From assembly GCA_958426775.1 (NCBI GenBank), contig CATZZP010000009.1, positions 1-64,000 on the forward strand: DNA of 64,000 nucleotides, written 5' to 3'. Positions 16,172-24,541 of the stretch are shown here, in pieces. The DNA is from an uncultured Bacillota bacterium (GTDB taxonomy: Bacteria > Bacillota > Clostridia > Lachnospirales > CAG-274). Under the pieces are notes generated by a model that searched no databases, had not been told where the DNA came from, and saw only the letters and a program-made list of their open reading frames with translations. The stretch's first letter is position 1. Every line of letters starts with the position of its first letter. The translations under genes and the position numbers were made by a program.

Positions 16172-18226
16172 TTAATAACTCTCATTTACACTTTGTACAA
16201 GTGTATCATTATAATATATTTCATAGGTGGTATTTTTATCAATCTGGTCATTTACAGTAAACGGAAAATCTGACTTAGTATAGGTGTTTTCTATTACCAC
16301 TCTGGTTCCGTCCTCTGTTTTTGCAATAACCTTTACGTTAATATCAGACTGACCGTCATAGTCTATGCCGTCAAAATCAGGTAAAACAGGTATACTTACA
16401 GCCTTTTTAATTTGTGCCTGTGTAGTTGTAACCACACTTTTGGTTGTAGCCTCTGTGGTAGCCTCTGTTACTGCATTAGGGTCCTTGCCCTTACTTACCG
16501 TAATTGTAACAATATATCCCTTTGGCACAGATGAACCCGGTGCTACGCCCTGGCTTGTAACCCTGCCTGCTTCAAAGCTTTCACTATAGTCCTCTATAAT
16601 TTTAGCTACCAGGTTTTCCTGCTCAAGCATTTCAACAGCCTTGTCCTTTTCAACATTTTTTACATCAGGCACAATTACACTGCCTGATGTAGGACCTGTG
16701 CTTACATAAATATCAACTGCCGTACCCGGTTCAACCTCAGTACCCTGACTTATACTTGACTTAATTACTGCACCTTCAATAACCGTATCGCTTGGTTCAA
16801 GTATCACCTCACCTAAGGTTAAGCCCTGCTGTTCAAGACTAAGCTTAGCGTCTTCTTCACTTAAGTCCCTTACATCAGGTACGGTTACCATATTACTGCC
16901 TAAGCTTATTACCAAGGTTACTCTTTCATCACGTGAAATTTTAGTGTTTTCAAGCACACTCTGAGAGATTACGATACCGCTTTCCACTGTTTCGTTATGC
17001 TCCGACTCCTCAATAATGTTTACAGAGCGTTCCTGAGCAAGCTTTTCAGCCTCCTCTGCAGTAAGCCCTACAAAATCAGGCACTCGAACCTTTGGATTAT
17101 TAATGCTGTTTACAGCATAGGCACCTACTATGGTCATAATTATTATCAGCACTATTGAGGTTAAAACTGCCCCAATAACCACCTTACGCTCTTTATTTTT
17201 GTCGTAGCCCTCATCACGTGGGTTGTAGTCATCATCAATATCGTTATAAATATCCTCATTTTCACCTAAAACAGGCACAACCTTTCTGCTTTTTTCAGCA
17301 CCCATCCGAATTTTTTCCAAATCCTCTGAGGATACCTTGATTGTATCTCCGCTGTCTACGGCAGGCTCTTTAAGGCTGACAAAGCTGCCGCTGTCATCAT
17401 TAAGTGCCGCCTTTAAGTCAGCTGCAAGCTGTTCCGCAGTCTGGTATCTTGCGTAAGGTCTTTTATGAGTTGCCTTTTTAATTATATTTATAAGGCTCTG
17501 TGATGCATCGGGATTAAGCTTTGCAATATCAGGCAAAGGCTCTTTAATATGTTTCATAGCAAGGGCTACAGGGCTGTCACCGTCAAAAGGAAGTGTGCCT
17601 GTAAGCATTTCAAACATCATAATACCTAATGAATAAATATCACTTCTTGCATCAACAAAACCGCCCTGTGCCTGCTCAGGCGAAAAATACTGAACAGAAC
17701 CCATAGCTTCACCTGTGTTTGTCGTGCTTGATGCAGCCCTTGCAATACCGAAATCCGTTACCTTAACAGAGCCTGCATTTTTGCCTGCCTTTGAAACAAG
17801 TATATTCTGAGGTTTAATATCCCTGTGGATTATACCGTTAGAATGAGCGTGGTTAAGTGCAGAGGCTATCTGCAGGGAAATACTTATAACCTCCTTATTG
17901 CCAAAGGGGGCTTTCTGGTTAATAAGCTCCTTTAAGGTACAGCCGTCAATGTATTCCATAACGATAAAGTAAATATCATCCTCATTACCTACGTCATAAA
18001 CGCTTACTATATTTTGATGAGAAAGACTTGCCGCCGCCCTTGCCTCTACATTAAATCTTCTTATAAATTCGTTATCTGCAAGATGCTCCTCTTTAAGTAC
18101 CTTAAAGGTAACATCTCTGTCCAGCTTTTCATCTCTGGCTCTGTATACATTTGCCATACCGCCGCAGCCGATTTGCTCCAAAATATTATATCTGTCATTT
18201 ACAAGTGTACCGGGGTTAAGCTTCAT
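16172..18226 (-). CDS. prkC: PASTA-domain Ser/Thr protein kinase PrkC/Stk1
   Basis: A 684-residue membrane kinase. The cytoplasmic kinase domain (1-about 270) has the Gly loop IGCGGMANVY, Lys42, HRDIKPQN with Asp136, and DFG at 158-160. A juxtamembrane linker is followed by one transmembrane helix (about 350-372), three extracellular PASTA repeats (about 378-580) that sense muropeptides or lipid II, and a Thr-rich linker plus a C-terminal extension (about 590-684) that is not PASTA. The kinase controls growth, cell-wall synthesis and spore germination. The ATG overlaps the stop of its cognate phosphatase gene (ATGA), so the pair is translationally coupled. Lys42 sits in VTFK rather than the common VAIK. 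Confidence 0.97.
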   Translation of the reverse strand: MKLNPGTLVNDRYNILEQIGCGGMANVYRARDEKLDRDVTFKVLKEEHLADNEFIRRFNVEARAAASLSHQNIVSVYDVGNEDDIYFIVMEYIDGCTLKELINQKAPFGNKEVISISLQIASALNHAHSNGIIHRDIKPQNILVSKAGKNAGSVKVTDFGIARAASSTTNTGEAMGSVQYFSPEQAQGGFVDARSDIYSLGIMMFEMLTGTLPFDGDSPVALAMKHIKEPLPDIAKLNPDASQSLINIIKKATHKRPYARYQTAEQLAADLKAALNDDSGSFVSLKEPAVDSGDTIKVSSEDLEKIRMGAEKSRKVVPVLGENEDIYNDIDDDYNPRDEGYDKNKERKVVIGAVLTSIVLIIIMTIVGAYAVNSINNPKVRVPDFVGLTAEEAEKLAQERSVNIIEESEHNETVESGIVISQSVLENTKISRDERVTLVISLGSNMVTVPDVRDLSEEDAKLSLEQQGLTLGEVILEPSDTVIEGAVIKSSISQGTEVEPGTAVDIYVSTGPTSGSVIVPDVKNVEKDKAVEMLEQENLVAKIIEDYSESFEAGRVTSQGVAPGSSVPKGYIVTITVSKGKDPNAVTEATTEATTKSVVTTTQAQIKKAVSIPVLPDFDGIDYDGQSDINVKVIAKTEDGTRVVIENTYTKSDFPFTVNDQIDKNTTYEIYYNDTLVQSVNESY

Positions 18227-18972
18227 TTGTTATCACCCTCCCTTAAATCAATAAGTATTGCAGAAATATTATCCTTACCGCCGTTTTCATTAGCACTTTC
18301 AACAAGTATATTTACCCTTTGCTCAAGAGTAAGGTCGTCCTTGCTTATTATATTAAACAAATCCTCATTACTAACCATTGTGCTGAGTCCGTCACTACAG
18401 ATAAGTATAATATCGTCTTTAGCCAGATTAAGCACATAACCGTCTACATCAACGGTATCGTTAGTGCCTACTGCTCTTGTAATAATATTTCTGTCAGGGT
18501 GATTTTCCGCCTCCTGGGGAGTAATCTCTCCTGCCTTTACCATCATTTCCACGTAGGAATGGTCCGTTGTAATCTGTTCAATATCATTTTTATTAACTTT
18601 ATATAAGCGACTGTCGCCTACATGGGCTATGTATGCTGTTTCTCCTACTATTGTACAGCCTACAAAGGTAGTACCCATATCATGGTACTGCTCAGCACTG
18701 CGACTTTCAGCATACACCTGAGTATTGGCAAATTTAACAGCCTCAATCAGGGTATCAAGAATTTCTCCCTCTTTAATATTCTTATCTGAAAGATAGGCAC
18801 AGCAATACTTTATTGCAAGCTCACTTGCAACCTCGCCTGCCTTGTGACCTCCCATACCGTCGGCAACCACATATAAATCAGGTAATCCGCCAACAGGGGT
18901 ATTCTGAACCAGTATATTGTCCTCATTATGTCCCCTGACTTTACCTACATCAGTTCTACCAAAACCTAACAT
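18223..18972 (-). CDS. prpC: PP2C-type Ser/Thr phosphatase (PrpC/Stp1)
   Basis: A 249-residue metal-dependent phosphatase that reverses PrkC phosphorylation. PP2C motifs are intact: RGHNEDN at the N-terminus, VVADGMGGHKAGEVAS, AHVGDSRLY, the TDHSYVE segment, LICSDGL and GGKDNISAI with the metal-binding Asp. GAGGTG precedes the ATG. It starts 1 nt before the end of rlmN and overlaps prkC by 4 nt, the conserved phosphatase-kinase arrangement. Confidence 0.97.
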   Translation of the reverse strand: MLGFGRTDVGKVRGHNEDNILVQNTPVGGLPDLYVVADGMGGHKAGEVASELAIKYCCAYLSDKNIKEGEILDTLIEAVKFANTQVYAESRSAEQYHDMGTTFVGCTIVGETAYIAHVGDSRLYKVNKNDIEQITTDHSYVEMMVKAGEITPQEAENHPDRNIITRAVGTNDTVDVDGYVLNLAKDDIILICSDGLSTMVSNEDLFNIISKDDLTLEQRVNILVESANENGGKDNISAILIDLREGDNK

Positions 18973-20016
18973 TTAAACACCTCTGTTATCCTTATATCTT
19001 TTCCTCAGCTGACCGCATGCGGCATTAATATCACTGCCCAGCCTGCGTCTTACCGTAACCTCAATAGAGTTTTCCTCCAGAACGGAGGCAAAGCTTTTAA
19101 TGCTCTCATCGGTACTGCGGATATAATTATTTTCCTTAACATCATTTATAGGGATAAGGTTTACGTGACACATTGTGCCATGCAGACGTGAGGCAAGCTC
19201 CCTTGCATTTTCCTTACTGTCATTTACACCTTTTATAAGGGAATATTCATAGGTAACCCGCCTTTTAGTAACATCGGCATATTTTTTAGCCGCTCCTATA
19301 AGTCGGTCAATAGAGTATTTTTTTGCAACAGGCATTAATTTCTGTCTGATTTCATCATTAGGTGCATGCAGGGAAATTGCAAGGGTAATTTGCAATTTAA
19401 GCTCCATAAGCTCATAGATTTTATCTACAAGACCGCAGGTTGACAAGGTAATATGCCTCATACCTATGCCAAGTCCCTTTTCATGATTAATTATGTTAAG
19501 AAAATCTATTACATTATCATAGTTATCCAAAGGCTCACCACTGCCCATAATAACTACGTTAGATACTCTCTTACCTGTGTCCTTTTGTATTTTATAAATC
19601 TGCCCCGCTATTTCTCCCGAAAGGAGATTTCTCTCCAGACCGTCTACAGTTGAGGCACAAAAGGAGCATTTCATTCTGCAACCTGCCTGAGAAGAAACAC
19701 AAACAGAGTTTCCGTAGCTATAAGACATAAACACACTTTCAATTATAGTGTTATCTCCTATATCAAACAGGTACTTTATTGTATTGTCCTCTTTAGAAAC
19801 AAGCTTTTCAACTATTTTAAGGTTGCTTATGCGATAGCCTTCACTTAGCTTTTGTCTAAGGTCCTTTGACAGGTTTGTCATCTCATCAAAGCTTTCAGCC
19901 TGTCTGCCATGAAGCCATTCAAAAATCTGCTTTGCTCTGAAGGGCTTTTCACCTATTTTAGCCATTTCCAAGGTCAGCTTTTCAAGGGTCAGACTTCTTA
20001 AATCAATTTTATCCAT
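18973..20016 (-). CDS. rlmN: Dual-specificity 23S rRNA/tRNA adenine C2-methyltransferase RlmN
   Basis: A 347-residue radical-SAM enzyme that methylates C2 of A2503 in 23S rRNA and A37 in tRNAs. The [4Fe-4S] motif is CRMKCSFC (CX3CX2C). The VVIMGSGEPLDN and HITLSTCGLV strands are typical, and the C-terminal AACGQLR Cys is the methyl-carrying residue. The ATG overlaps the rsmB stop (TGATG). It belongs to the conserved rsmB-rlmN-prpC-prkC operon. Confidence 0.97.
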   Translation of the reverse strand: MDKIDLRSLTLEKLTLEMAKIGEKPFRAKQIFEWLHGRQAESFDEMTNLSKDLRQKLSEGYRISNLKIVEKLVSKEDNTIKYLFDIGDNTIIESVFMSYSYGNSVCVSSQAGCRMKCSFCASTVDGLERNLLSGEIAGQIYKIQKDTGKRVSNVVIMGSGEPLDNYDNVIDFLNIINHEKGLGIGMRHITLSTCGLVDKIYELMELKLQITLAISLHAPNDEIRQKLMPVAKKYSIDRLIGAAKKYADVTKRRVTYEYSLIKGVNDSKENARELASRLHGTMCHVNLIPINDVKENNYIRSTDESIKSFASVLEENSIEVTVRRRLGSDINAACGQLRKRYKDNRGV

Positions 20017-21359
20017 CAGCTTTTCCTCACAAATTTAGCAATAAAGAAACCGTCTGTTCCAAAGTCGCCGGGCAAAATTTGTATATAGCCCTGCTTTGCC
20101 GTATCGCATTTGATATTATCAGGCAACAGTCCTGAAATATCAACAGGCTCATAGTCAAAGTTATCTAAAAACCACCTTACATTTCCCAAGTTCTCCTTAT
20201 AGGAAACCGTACAGGTTGAATAAACAAGGCTACCCCCAATCTTAACATATGCAGAGCTTGTCTTTAAAATTTCTCTTTGCAGCTCTGCCAGGCTTAAAAT
20301 ATCCTCATAGGTTTTATTATATTTAATATCAGGCTTTTTCTTAACAAGGCCCAGCCCTGAGCAGGGGGCATCTGCTATAAGGCAGTCAGCAACAGCCTCA
20401 TAATTTTTATTAAACACCGACGCATCTGTTAAGACAGGCTCAATTATACTTAAGCCCAGCCTGTCCGCCCCCTCCTTAAGGAGCTTGATTTTATGCTCGT
20501 GTATATCGCCTGAAATAATTTTACCCTTATTTTCCATAAGATAGCCACAGTAAAAGCTTTTACCGCCCGGTGCGGCACAGGTATCAATTACCGTATTCCC
20601 CGCCTTGGGGTCAAGTATTCTGACAGCCAGCATTGAGCTTTCATCCATAATATGAAAAAGCCCCTCATTATATGCTTTAACCTCTGTTACATCACTTGTT
20701 TTTGATATATAAAGGCTATTATTTGAAATACAGCCCTCTGATACAGCAATATTATCCTCTGCAAGAAGCTTTTTAACCTCCTCCTGATTGGTTTTAACCG
20801 AATTTATACAGATACTAACTCTCGGAGTCTTGCTGTTTTCCGTACACATTTTTACAACTCTGTCATAATCAAATTCATCCAGCCAGTATTTTATTATCCA
20901 TTCAGGGTAGGAATATTTAACAGATAAATATGCTATAGGGTTTTTATCCTTATCAGGATATTTTATGGTTAGTTTATTTCTTGCCACATTACGCAAAACT
21001 CCGTTGACATAACCGCTTAAGCCTGAAAGACCTTTCTTTTTAACAAAGGCAACAGCCTCATTACAGGCGGCACTGTCAGGTATCCTGTCCAGATAGATTA
21101 TCTGATATACTGCAAGCCTTAAGGTGTTAAGGACTATTGGTTTAATTTTGTTTACGGGAGTTTTGGAAAACTGACCTATTATATAATCTATATTTATAAG
21201 ATTACGCAAGGTACCGTTCACAAGTTCAGTAACAAAGCCTCTTTCTACTATAGAAAGCTGCTTGTTTCGGTTAAGGGTTTTCCTTAATACAATATTGTTA
21301 TAGCCCTTTTCACTTAAAATATCCGTTATAGCATATATGGCAATTTCTCTTTCCTTCAT
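20016..21359 (-). CDS. rsmB: 16S rRNA cytosine-967 C5-methyltransferase RsmB
   Basis: A 447-residue SAM-dependent RNA methyltransferase. The N-terminal NusB-like RNA-binding domain (about 1-140) is followed by a PUA-like segment and the methyltransferase core. Core motifs are the CAAPGGKSFY SAM loop, DAPCSGLG with the second Cys, and YSTCTVSYKEN with the catalytic nucleophile. It uses SAM to form m5C967. A 141-residue unknown gene ends 13 nt upstream, and rlmN overlaps downstream. Confidence 0.95.
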   Translation of the reverse strand: MKEREIAIYAITDILSEKGYNNIVLRKTLNRNKQLSIVERGFVTELVNGTLRNLINIDYIIGQFSKTPVNKIKPIVLNTLRLAVYQIIYLDRIPDSAACNEAVAFVKKKGLSGLSGYVNGVLRNVARNKLTIKYPDKDKNPIAYLSVKYSYPEWIIKYWLDEFDYDRVVKMCTENSKTPRVSICINSVKTNQEEVKKLLAEDNIAVSEGCISNNSLYISKTSDVTEVKAYNEGLFHIMDESSMLAVRILDPKAGNTVIDTCAAPGGKSFYCGYLMENKGKIISGDIHEHKIKLLKEGADRLGLSIIEPVLTDASVFNKNYEAVADCLIADAPCSGLGLVKKKPDIKYNKTYEDILSLAELQREILKTSSAYVKIGGSLVYSTCTVSYKENLGNVRWFLDNFDYEPVDISGLLPDNIKCDTAKQGYIQILPGDFGTDGFFIAKFVRKS

Positions 21360-21372
21360 ATAAAAACCTCTT

Positions 21373-21798
21373 TTAGAAGCTACTCATAAAGTTCTTTTTG
21401 TTTTGTTTCTTTTCATGGTCGTCATCATCATTTTTTGGTTTTTCCATAGTATCAAGCATACTACCGCTGTCATTTACCGCATCAACCACGTACTTTTTCA
21501 AAACAGGAAAAATATATTTACAATTTTTCATATACTGATTATTTTCATCTGCAAACCTAAGCTTACTAAAGTACATAGGGAATACACTTGCAAACTCAAC
21601 ATAGTCAACCTCAATAGGCTCCTCAATAGGCTCATAGCCAAACATACCGGGAGCACCTGTAAAAACAAGCTTATCAAACTCAAACTGAGCAAAAAAAGTT
21701 TTTTCTATCTCGTTAAGTCTGTTAGCACCTGTTTTAAGCTCCGCCCTCTCTCTGGATAAAGCCTTCATTATTTGTAACCACGCCTCATTAGGTAACAT
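21373..21798 (-). CDS. Hypothetical protein heading the rsmB operon
   Basis: A 141-residue soluble protein that I do not recognise. The N-terminal half is helical (MKALSRERAELKTGANRLNEIEKTF). The middle has aromatic and acidic strands (YEPIEEPIEVDYVEFASVFPMYF), and the C-terminus is a charged DDDDHEKKQNKK tail. There is no signal peptide, transmembrane segment or Cys motif. A good ribosome binding site (AGGGGG) precedes the ATG, and the 13-nt gap to rsmB suggests cotranscription. Confidence 0.75.
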   Translation of the reverse strand: MLPNEAWLQIMKALSRERAELKTGANRLNEIEKTFFAQFEFDKLVFTGAPGMFGYEPIEEPIEVDYVEFASVFPMYFSKLRFADENNQYMKNCKYIFPVLKKYVVDAVNDSGSMLDTMEKPKNDDDDHEKKQNKKNFMSSF

Positions 21799-21945
21799 AA
21801 AATAACCCCCTAAAAAACTCTTTTATTTTTATTAAAAATATTGTATACTGTAGTTAGGAAATAGCCCTATACATATTCATATTAACATTATATCATACTT
21901 TTTATAGGAAACAAATATATTTTTTTACAAAGGAGCGTTATTTTT

Positions 21946-22668
21946 ATGATAAAAACCGCAATCTGGATAATATGTCTGTTTGCTTTCCTGCTTGTCTGTG
22001 AACCCGAATACTTCAGACTTAACGGAATGAAAAAAAAGGGGAATATAAAAGAGCATGATGAAACTACATATAAAACAGTTAAATGGTGGGCAGGCAAGGT
22101 TATGCAGTCACTTAAGCCAAACATAAGCGTATACGGACTTGAAAATCTGCCCAAGGAAGGTGCAATGCTTTTTGTATCTAACCACCAGAGTAACTTTGAT
22201 ATACCTCTGCTACTTTCCGAAATACCCGTACCAAAGGGCTTTATTGCAAAAAAGGAGCTTTCCAAGGTACCTTTTATAAGCCGTTGGATGAAGGAAATAA
22301 AATGCCTTTTTATGGACAGAGATGATATGAAGCAGTCCATGCAGATTATTGTTGAGGGTATAAAACAGCTTAAAGAGGGTTATTCAATGGTTATTTTCCC
22401 TGAAGGCACAAGAGGCAAGGGTAAGGCTATGGCAGAGTTTAAGGCAGGCAGCTTTAAGCTTGCTACAAAGGCAAAGGTGCCTATAGTACCTGTTACAATA
22501 GACGGTACATATAAGCTTCTTGAGGGTAATAACAACCGTATAAGCAAGGGAGAGAATATTAACCTTTACATTCATAAGCCTATTTATACCGATACCCTTA
22601 CTAAGGAGGAGCTTAATGTACTCCACAAAACCGTTGAGGACATTATAAAATCAAAATTACCTGAATAA
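21946..22668 (+). CDS. plsC: 1-acyl-sn-glycerol-3-phosphate acyltransferase
   Basis: A 240-residue membrane-associated acyltransferase that makes phosphatidic acid from lysophosphatidate. It has an N-terminal hydrophobic helix (residues 1-19), the catalytic NHQSNFD (HX4D), the FIAKKEL block and the FPEGTRGKG motif that binds the glycerol phosphate. The VPIVPVTIDGTYKL strand closes the domain. AAAGGAG precedes the ATG. The gene is monocistronic on the plus strand, divergent from the rsmB operon, with a terminator right after the stop. Confidence 0.95.
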   Translation: MIKTAIWIICLFAFLLVCEPEYFRLNGMKKKGNIKEHDETTYKTVKWWAGKVMQSLKPNISVYGLENLPKEGAMLFVSNHQSNFDIPLLLSEIPVPKGFIAKKELSKVPFISRWMKEIKCLFMDRDDMKQSMQIIVEGIKQLKEGYSMVIFPEGTRGKGKAMAEFKAGSFKLATKAKVPIVPVTIDGTYKLLEGNNNRISKGENINLYIHKPIYTDTLTKEELNVLHKTVEDIIKSKLPE

Positions 22669-22671
22669 GAA

Positions 22672-22707
22672 AAAAACTGCTCAAGCAATTAATCCTGAGC
22701 AGTTTTT
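22672..22707. terminator. Bidirectional terminator between plsC and the hemerythrin-like gene
   Basis: A perfect 12-bp stem (22672-22683 with 22696-22707) has A-rich and T-rich arms and lies between the convergent stops at 22668 and 22709, so it can serve both strands. Confidence 0.9.
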
Positions 22708-22708
22708 A

Positions 22709-23110
22709 TTATTTTACTTTACTTTTTTTATAGAACTGTGCAAACATCTTATCATCCAGATAGACATGCTTGATAAACCATTCATTAATAACATTTTCAA
22801 GCTGACTTGTGCTGTAACCGAAGGAGCCTGCCATATATTCATTTGCCACATCGTCAATCTTATCAAGCAAAATCTCATGACTGTGCTTGTGCTGATGATA
22901 AAGAGGATAGTTTGAAATTGCCATCATGGTTTCCTGATAAGTGAAATAATCCACACAGCAAGCCTTTAGGTCCTCAATCTGCTTAATCATAAGAGAAGGA
23001 TTTCTTGAGGTATTCATCTTTCTGATATTAAGATTTATACCCTCTACCAGGCTCTTAAGTTTTTCATCCAGCTCACGCACGCCTGTTTCCATATTTTCCT
23101 TCCAAAACAT
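22709..23110 (-). CDS. Hemerythrin-like protein with only one iron site retained
   Basis: A 133-residue four-helix protein aligning with bacteriohemerythrin over its length (FWKENMETGVRELDEK start, NYPLYHQHKHSHE, WFIKHVYLDD end). By my alignment His74, His78, His115 and Asp120 are kept, matching the ligands of iron 1 plus the bridging Asp. The positions for the two iron-2 His residues are Leu18 and Tyr55, and the bridging Glu is Gln59. A normal O2-binding di-iron centre is therefore unlikely; a mononuclear site or a structural role is possible. ATG at 23110 follows AAAGGGG; an in-frame TTG at 23131 is less likely. It is a single gene on the minus strand. Confidence 0.75.
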   Translation of the reverse strand: MFWKENMETGVRELDEKLKSLVEGINLNIRKMNTSRNPSLMIKQIEDLKACCVDYFTYQETMMAISNYPLYHQHKHSHEILLDKIDDVANEYMAGSFGYSTSQLENVINEWFIKHVYLDDKMFAQFYKKSKVK

Positions 23111-23199
23111 ATAAGCCCTTACCCCTTTCAAAAATTATAAAACGCATTTACTTACAACAATTATAAATAAAACTTGTACACCTTGTCAATATAAATATT

Positions 23200-24540
23200 T
23201 TATTCACCTGATACCTTTACGTTCCTTACAATAACCGACGGAGAGCCTACTGCAGAAGAAATAAATTCAAGGTCATCACCTATTTGTTCTATGTTATTTA
23301 AAAGCTCAAAAAAGTTTGATGCTATTGTAATTTGCTCAACAGGTCTTTTAACTTCACCTTTTTCAACTAAAAAGCCCTCTGCCGCAAAGGAAAAATCTCC
23401 CGTAACACTGTTTGCTCCCGAATGCAACCCTGCAACATCTGTTATAACAAGACCGCTGTCAAGCCTTTTAATAAGCTCTTCAAAGGACGCCTGCCCCGGT
23501 TTAAGATAAAAGTTTGTAGCCGCCGTAGCTACAGTACTCTTAAAGGAGGATTTAAAGCCGTTTCCCGTAGACCTTACTCCGTCCTTATAAGCCGACTTTA
23601 GGTTATAAAGGTAGGTTTTAAGTATTCCCTTTTCAATTACGTATTTATTGTAGGTTGCCACGCCCTCACTGTCAAAGGCGGTTGTAGCAAAACCTCCCTC
23701 TAAAAGAGGTTCATCTGCAAGGCTCACCTTATCGGAAGCAATTTTAGTATCAAGCTTATCCTTTAAAAGAGAAAAGCCCTTTTGTACACTTTCGCCGAAG
23801 AAACAGCCTACAAAGCAATCTAAAATTTCAGCAAACACTTTATTTTCTATAATCACCCTGAAATCACCTGATTTAACAGGACTACCTCCTAAGGCTGAAA
23901 TAGCTTTTCGGGCCGCCCTTTGTGCAAGTTTTTCAGGCTCTAAGTCCTTTATTTTACCTATCCACAGCTCTCCCTTTTCCTTAGTGCTTTCCCCCTGATT
24001 TGCTATAAGCTCAATATATGCCATAACATAATTGTTTTTTTCATTTAACTCCAAGCCCTTTGAGTTTGAAAGGTAAACTTCGCTTTCCCCCACAGCAACT
24101 ATTGAGCTGTTTACACTCTTAATACGGCTGTCATATTCCAAAGCCGTCTTTTCCATTTTTAAAGCCATGTCAGTTTTTTTCTTGGTATCATACTCATTAA
24201 CAGCCTCATCATATACATCTACCTGAGCATATTTTTCACTGCCCTCAAAAATAAATTCCTTATCCTCACTGTCAATAACCTCTGCATTTTGTATAATTGA
24301 ATTAATGATAAAGGGTATATGTCTTCCGTCAATAATCTCACTGTAATAATAGCCCATTACACCGTTGTATACACCTCTTATGCCTATACCGCCCTGACTG
24401 CTGTTCTGCAAATTTTCAACCTCTTTATTGTAGACGGTAATTTCATCAGAGGTACTGTTCATATAAAAAAGCTCTATATCACTTATGCCTTTTTCCTTTG
24501 CCATAGCAAAAAGGTCATTTTTAAAGTCCTGAATATTCAT
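23200..24540 (-). CDS. tldE: TldE/PmbA family protein (metalloprotease subunit)
   Basis: A 446-residue protein of the TldD/PmbA family. It is the non-catalytic TldE-like partner, as it lacks the HExxxH motif present in the neighbour at 24542. Recognisable blocks are GIGIRGVYNGVMGYYYS in the N-terminal half and the C-terminal GVATYNKYVIEKGILKTYLYN and GDFSFAAEGFLVEKGE regions. TldD-TldE heterodimers degrade unfolded peptides and mature some ribosomal peptides. It follows tldD with a 1-nt gap, so the subunits are translated together. Confidence 0.92.
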   Translation of the reverse strand: MNIQDFKNDLFAMAKEKGISDIELFYMNSTSDEITVYNKEVENLQNSSQGGIGIRGVYNGVMGYYYSEIIDGRHIPFIINSIIQNAEVIDSEDKEFIFEGSEKYAQVDVYDEAVNEYDTKKKTDMALKMEKTALEYDSRIKSVNSSIVAVGESEVYLSNSKGLELNEKNNYVMAYIELIANQGESTKEKGELWIGKIKDLEPEKLAQRAARKAISALGGSPVKSGDFRVIIENKVFAEILDCFVGCFFGESVQKGFSLLKDKLDTKIASDKVSLADEPLLEGGFATTAFDSEGVATYNKYVIEKGILKTYLYNLKSAYKDGVRSTGNGFKSSFKSTVATAATNFYLKPGQASFEELIKRLDSGLVITDVAGLHSGANSVTGDFSFAAEGFLVEKGEVKRPVEQITIASNFFELLNNIEQIGDDLEFISSAVGSPSVIVRNVKVSGE

Positions 24541-24541
24541 A

